8,272 nucleotides of DNA from Bacteriovorax stolpii (GTDB taxonomy: Bacteria; Bdellovibrionota; Bacteriovoracia; Bacteriovoracales; Bacteriovoracaceae). Positions 5,639 through 8,272 of this stretch are shown piece by piece (position 1 is the first letter of the stretch; every line of letters begins with the position of its first letter). Both the position numbers and the translations under genes were made by a program. A model generated the notes under the pieces. The model was given only the letters and a program-made list of their open reading frames with translations, was not told the DNA's origin and searched no databases. The stretch is taken from contig CAMAYW010000090.1 in the NCBI GenBank assembly GCA_945862475.1, positions 1 through 8,272 on the forward strand, given 5' to 3'.

Positions 5639-5998
5639 TTACTCCGTCATAATTCGTAAAGCTTCTTCAAGATTATCAAAGGGTTTATTAAGAAGTTTGC
5701 ATTGATAAGCATTCGCCCTGCTCAAAACTTGAGGAGAGTTATAGGCGGTCATGATGACAAACTTTGAACCGATCTCAGAGGGGGAAAACCTTTTCTTGGA
5801 TTCCTCAATAACATCAAACCCAGAAATATCTTGTAGCATAAGATCACAGATGATCCTGTCATAGTTTTTGTTAAGGATGTAGTCTATTGCTAGCTTTCCG
5901 CTAGCAGAAACATCCACGATAAATCCTCTTCTTTCGAATAATTTTTTGAGAGACTGCTGAATGAGAATTTCATCTTCAATAATAAGTATATTTTTCAT
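5639..5998 (-). CDS. Single-domain response regulator (REC only), 119 aa
   Basis: This is a receiver domain alone, with no DNA-binding or enzymatic output. The acidic pocket is E8-D9-E10, the phospho-acceptor is D52 in the ICDLML strand, the switch threonine is T84 in VIMTAY, and K105 precedes P106 in the LLNKPFD loop, so all catalytic residues are intact. Its ATG overlaps the histidine kinase stop by 4 nt (ATGA), and no separate RBS is needed, so the kinase is almost certainly its phosphodonor. Output must come from protein-protein contact, as in CheY or Spo0F, or from a phosphorelay. The nadK gene starts 2 bases after its stop. Confidence 0.93.
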   Translation of the reverse strand: MKNILIIEDEILIQQSLKKLFERRGFIVDVSASGKLAIDYILNKNYDRIICDLMLQDISGFDVIEESKKRFSPSEIGSKFVIMTAYNSPQVLSRANAYQCKLLNKPFDNLEEALRIMTE

Positions 5999-7701
5999 GG
6001 TCTTGGTAATGTCAGTCTAAAGTGAGCACCCTTTTGTTCATTTGGTAAATATTCTAAGTTACCGCCCATTTTAAGAGCAAGATTTCTTGATAGGACAAGG
6101 CCCAATCCGGTTCCTTGGGTTTTTGTCGTAAAAAATGGTTTAAATAATTCTGACTGTTTTTCAGGTGGAATGCCGGGACCATTATCTAAAACATCTACAA
6201 ATACAAATTTATCATCAGCTTCAATATTAATAGTAATCATTTTTTGAGAGGAGAGACCCTTTAAGGACTGAGAGGCGTTAACAATAAGGTTAAATAGAAT
6301 CTGAACCATGAAAATCATGGGTAATTCCACTTTGATCTCGTCACAACCAGACAAAAAGTGGATAGATTTTCTAACTTCTCGAGATTCACTTTTTGATAAA
6401 GTAATGGACTCATCAATGACTTTTTTTATGGCGACTGGTTTTGTCTCCGTTTCGACTTGATATAGATTAGAAAAGTTTTCAATGATCGCCTGGCAGCGAG
6501 TGATGTTTTTCTCAATCTCACTCATAAGGTCTTTATTATCTTTACTCGTCTCCATAAACGAAAAGAGCTGAGATCCAAGTTTGAGTCCAAACAATGGATT
6601 GCTGAGCTCATGTCGAAGTGTATTAAGTAGTTCTCCAAGAAGTGAAATCCTTTGAAAATGAAATAGATCAAAAGCATAGTGCCTTAACTCATCACTGTCA
6701 TAAAGGTCGATAGAAAACGATTTGTTAATTTTCTTATTAAAGAAAATATCTTTTTCCTGTAATTCGCTCTGAAAAAGATCATTTAAGAAGTAGGTGCCAG
6801 TGCTATTGTCACTAATTCGGAGTGGTAGAGGAAAATCTTTTAAACACACTCTTAATTCGGAGGTTCTCTTGTCAGAATATTCTTGATCAATAAGTCTTTC
6901 AAAGTGAGGTTGAAGTAGACTGATACAGGTTTCAAAAAGATCAATTTCATCCTTACTGTAATTAAGAAAATCATGCCTTGAAACTAGGGCAACGAGACTA
7001 TATTTTCTTGAGATCACTTCCTTAGCTAGAAAACTTCCATTAAAGGGTAGTTCTAAATTTGGAAATGAATCACTCAAAAATGATTTAATCTTTGATTTTT
7101 TTATTGAATTAAAGAAAGTATTAAATTCTTTCACTTCAATAAGACCCTGGGTTTTTTCACTCCTCCAAATGGTACCAAGCAGCTCCGCTTTTGTTGTGCC
7201 TTTTAAATGGATAAGAACAATCGAACTTTGAAAATTCTGTAAAAAAGGAACCTCAAGTAGTTTTTCCATGAGGCTTCGGAGGCTTTGAGATTGAGCGGAG
7301 ATAACATTAACTTTTTTTATAATCTCATCCCAAAGATCTTTTACATTATCTTCAGGTGAAAGTGACGCTCCCGAAAAAAGTTTTTTTTCAGTTAGTTCAG
7401 CGGTTTTTGTGAAGCTATCAAAAGAGAGAGACAAATCACTTTTTCCAAAATGAGCGGAAAGACCTTGAATAATAGCGAGTAAGTTTTTTTGGTAATAAGG
7501 AAAATCACAGTGGCTTCCATCAGGGAAAACCGCCCAAAGTCGATTTGCTTTTTTATGGATTGCTATTTTTGCCTTCTCGTCATCGGTATAAGTGATGTTT
7601 TTTGGCAATGACTGTTCAAAGTCACCCTTAACCTCAGGGTCTAAATAAATCACTAGCTGTTCAGAATTTTCTTGATGTGAGGTATAAAATTGATTTTCCA
7701 C
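5995..7701 (-). CDS. GAF-like sensor histidine kinase, 568 aa
   Basis: Cytoplasmic two-component kinase; I see no transmembrane helix or signal peptide. An N-terminal region of unknown type (1-110) precedes a probable GAF-like sensor module (about 120-270) with alternating strands and a closing helix. The dimerisation/phosphoacceptor region has LLGELLNTLRHELSNPL with H364. The ATPase domain carries the N box (N471 and N475 in LFNLIVNAS), DNGPGIP (506-512), FKPFFTTK (520-527) and GTGLGL (530-535), so it should be active. The long frame begins with a GTG at 7701, overlapping the upstream gene by 49 nt without a clear RBS. An in-frame GTG at 7653 would instead overlap the upstream TAG by one base (TAGTG) and give 552 aa; this may be the true start. 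The downstream ATGA overlap pairs it with the receiver protein. Confidence 0.93.
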   Translation of the reverse strand: MENQFYTSHQENSEQLVIYLDPEVKGDFEQSLPKNITYTDDEKAKIAIHKKANRLWAVFPDGSHCDFPYYQKNLLAIIQGLSAHFGKSDLSLSFDSFTKTAELTEKKLFSGASLSPEDNVKDLWDEIIKKVNVISAQSQSLRSLMEKLLEVPFLQNFQSSIVLIHLKGTTKAELLGTIWRSEKTQGLIEVKEFNTFFNSIKKSKIKSFLSDSFPNLELPFNGSFLAKEVISRKYSLVALVSRHDFLNYSKDEIDLFETCISLLQPHFERLIDQEYSDKRTSELRVCLKDFPLPLRISDNSTGTYFLNDLFQSELQEKDIFFNKKINKSFSIDLYDSDELRHYAFDLFHFQRISLLGELLNTLRHELSNPLFGLKLGSQLFSFMETSKDNKDLMSEIEKNITRCQAIIENFSNLYQVETETKPVAIKKVIDESITLSKSESREVRKSIHFLSGCDEIKVELPMIFMVQILFNLIVNASQSLKGLSSQKMITINIEADDKFVFVDVLDNGPGIPPEKQSELFKPFFTTKTQGTGLGLVLSRNLALKMGGNLEYLPNEQKGAHFRLTLPRP

Positions 7702-8069
7702 TGAGTTAAATTATCTTTTAATTCATACTTTATCAATTCTTCTAAAGCGACAAAGTCTTGCTTCAGTTGTGCTTGGTTCATCGCTTTTAAAAGAAAAAGA
7801 AGATGAATATGAGATTCTTTAATTCCATCAATCGATATGCTCTTATGTTTAGCGATCGATTTAGAAAGAAGTGTCGTTAATTCAACAAATTGCCCAACAT
7901 CTGAAGTGAGTTTGATTATTTTTTTATTCCAAAAGAACTCTCTGGCAGAAGAGAATTCACCGATTAATTGAGTGTCTTGAATAAGATCCGATAAAAAATC
8001 CGAAGTAAGGGCAATAGTCTCTGCGTAAAAATTGAGATCTGTTGTTGGTGAAATCGTCATCCCTGACAT
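7653..8069 (-). CDS. Hypothetical helical protein, 138 aa, upstream of the kinase
   Basis: I do not recognise this family. The 138-residue product is predicted, by eye, to be mostly alpha-helical and soluble, with acidic and hydrophobic N-terminal helices, a central HIHLLFLLKAM hydrophobic helix, and a Lys-rich C-terminal helix ending IPHIKKILNS. It has no signal peptide or obvious metal motif. The frame is open further to a TTG at 8096, but the ATG at 8069 has AAGGA seven bases upstream, so I chose that. The stop lies inside or next to the kinase start, implying translational coupling. Together with the kinase and receiver this suggests a helper of the signalling unit, for example an interaction or sensor partner; that is inference only. 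Confidence 0.75.
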   Translation of the reverse strand: MSGMTISPTTDLNFYAETIALTSDFLSDLIQDTQLIGEFSSAREFFWNKKIIKLTSDVGQFVELTTLLSKSIAKHKSISIDGIKESHIHLLFLLKAMNQAQLKQDFVALEELIKYELKDNLTQWKINFIPHIKKILNS

Positions 8070-8076
8070 AAGTTCA

Positions 8077-8081
8077 TCCTT
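8077..8081 (-). promoter_or_regulatory. Ribosome binding site that decides the start of the 138-aa protein
   Basis: AAGGA on the minus strand lies 7 bases before the ATG at 8069. The alternative in-frame TTG at 8096 has no comparable element. Confidence 0.6.
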
Positions 8082-8092
8082 GATATGTATAA

Positions 8093-8272
8093 TCAAAGAT
8101 TAACTTCGTTTTTCCTCAAAGTCACAAAAAATAATTCCTGAAGACCCTTGAGTGCCTGATGTTCTTCTGCGTAAGTTAGAAAAGTTGACTGAGATTGTTC
8201 AAAAAGATTCGATCCAAAATTTTGAGATCTTCGGATGCGATAAAAATCTAAAATGGGTCTTAGAAAGGCTTG
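8093..8272 (-). CDS. Unrecognised protein, C-terminal 59 residues (5' partial at window edge)
   Basis: The minus-strand frame beginning at base 8272 is open for 59 codons to a TGA at 8095-8093. It continues past the window edge, so only the C-terminus is seen. The sequence starts QAFLRPILDFY and has an RIRRSQNFG basic patch, a Gln/Ser-rich middle, and a hydrophobic ELFFVTL stretch near the end. I cannot assign a family. It ends 23 bases before the ATG of the 138-aa gene on the same strand, so it probably belongs to the same transcription unit as the kinase operon. The long open frame with no stop in A/T-rich DNA supports coding. Confidence 0.6.
   Translation of the reverse strand, partial: QAFLRPILDFYRIRRSQNFGSNLFEQSQSTFLTYAEEHQALKGLQELFFVTLRKNEVNL

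Noticed and set aside
8070..8096. Longer start (TTG at 8096) for the 138-aa protein
   Set aside because: It has no RBS and would overlap the previous gene's stop; ATG 8069 has AAGGA at 7 bases.
1..8272. CRISPR array, insertion sequence, phage or toxin-antitoxin genes, tRNA or rRNA
   Set aside because: No spaced repeats, transposase motifs, terminal inverted repeats or RNA gene signatures were seen; the only tandem repeats are the two 11-bp duplications before recN.

Overview
The window looks like chromosomal DNA of an AT-rich, motile, Gram-negative bacterium. A member of the Bdellovibrionota (Bdellovibrio/Bacteriovorax-like) is the best guess. Support comes from a compact flagellin beginning MGLRINTN and ending ALRLIG, a PilZ protein just downstream of it, an LPS-heptose gene end, and gene-dense DNA with strong A/T bias. 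The taxonomic call is inference from protein style, not from a marker gene.

Layout, plus strand (1-3038). The window opens inside the 3' end of a heptose-1-phosphate adenylyltransferase gene (rfaE2/hldE type). A small unrecognised cysteine- and tryptophan-rich ORF is coupled to it by a TAATG overlap. A sigma-28-like promoter (555-581) then drives the flagellin gene (640-1470), which ends at a strong GNRA-loop intrinsic terminator (1508-1538). A PilZ (c-di-GMP receptor type) gene follows. It overlaps by GTGA a calcineurin-like metallophosphoesterase that resembles LpxH.

Layout, minus strand (8272-3027). This strand carries an unrecognised partial gene, a small helical protein of unknown function, a GAF-like sensor histidine kinase, a single-domain response regulator, NAD kinase (nadK) and the DNA repair ATPase recN. 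From the small helical protein to nadK the genes overlap or nearly abut, so they look like one transcription unit. recN has its own short leader with a recognisable promoter and two perfect 11-bp tandem duplications. Those duplications place four TTACG/CGTAA elements on one face of the helix across four turns. recN and the phosphoesterase converge and overlap by 12 nt at their 3' ends.

Functional picture. One half concerns the cell surface and motility: LPS core heptose, flagellar filament, c-di-GMP sensing and possibly lipid A synthesis. The other half concerns signalling, NADP supply and DNA break repair. No mobile element, CRISPR array, tRNA or rRNA was seen, and no region over 300 bases lacks a gene. 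The least conventional parts are the recN control region, the kinase/regulator/nadK unit with its unknown partner protein, and the uncertain translation start of the PilZ gene. I do not see a clear new defence or mobile system.
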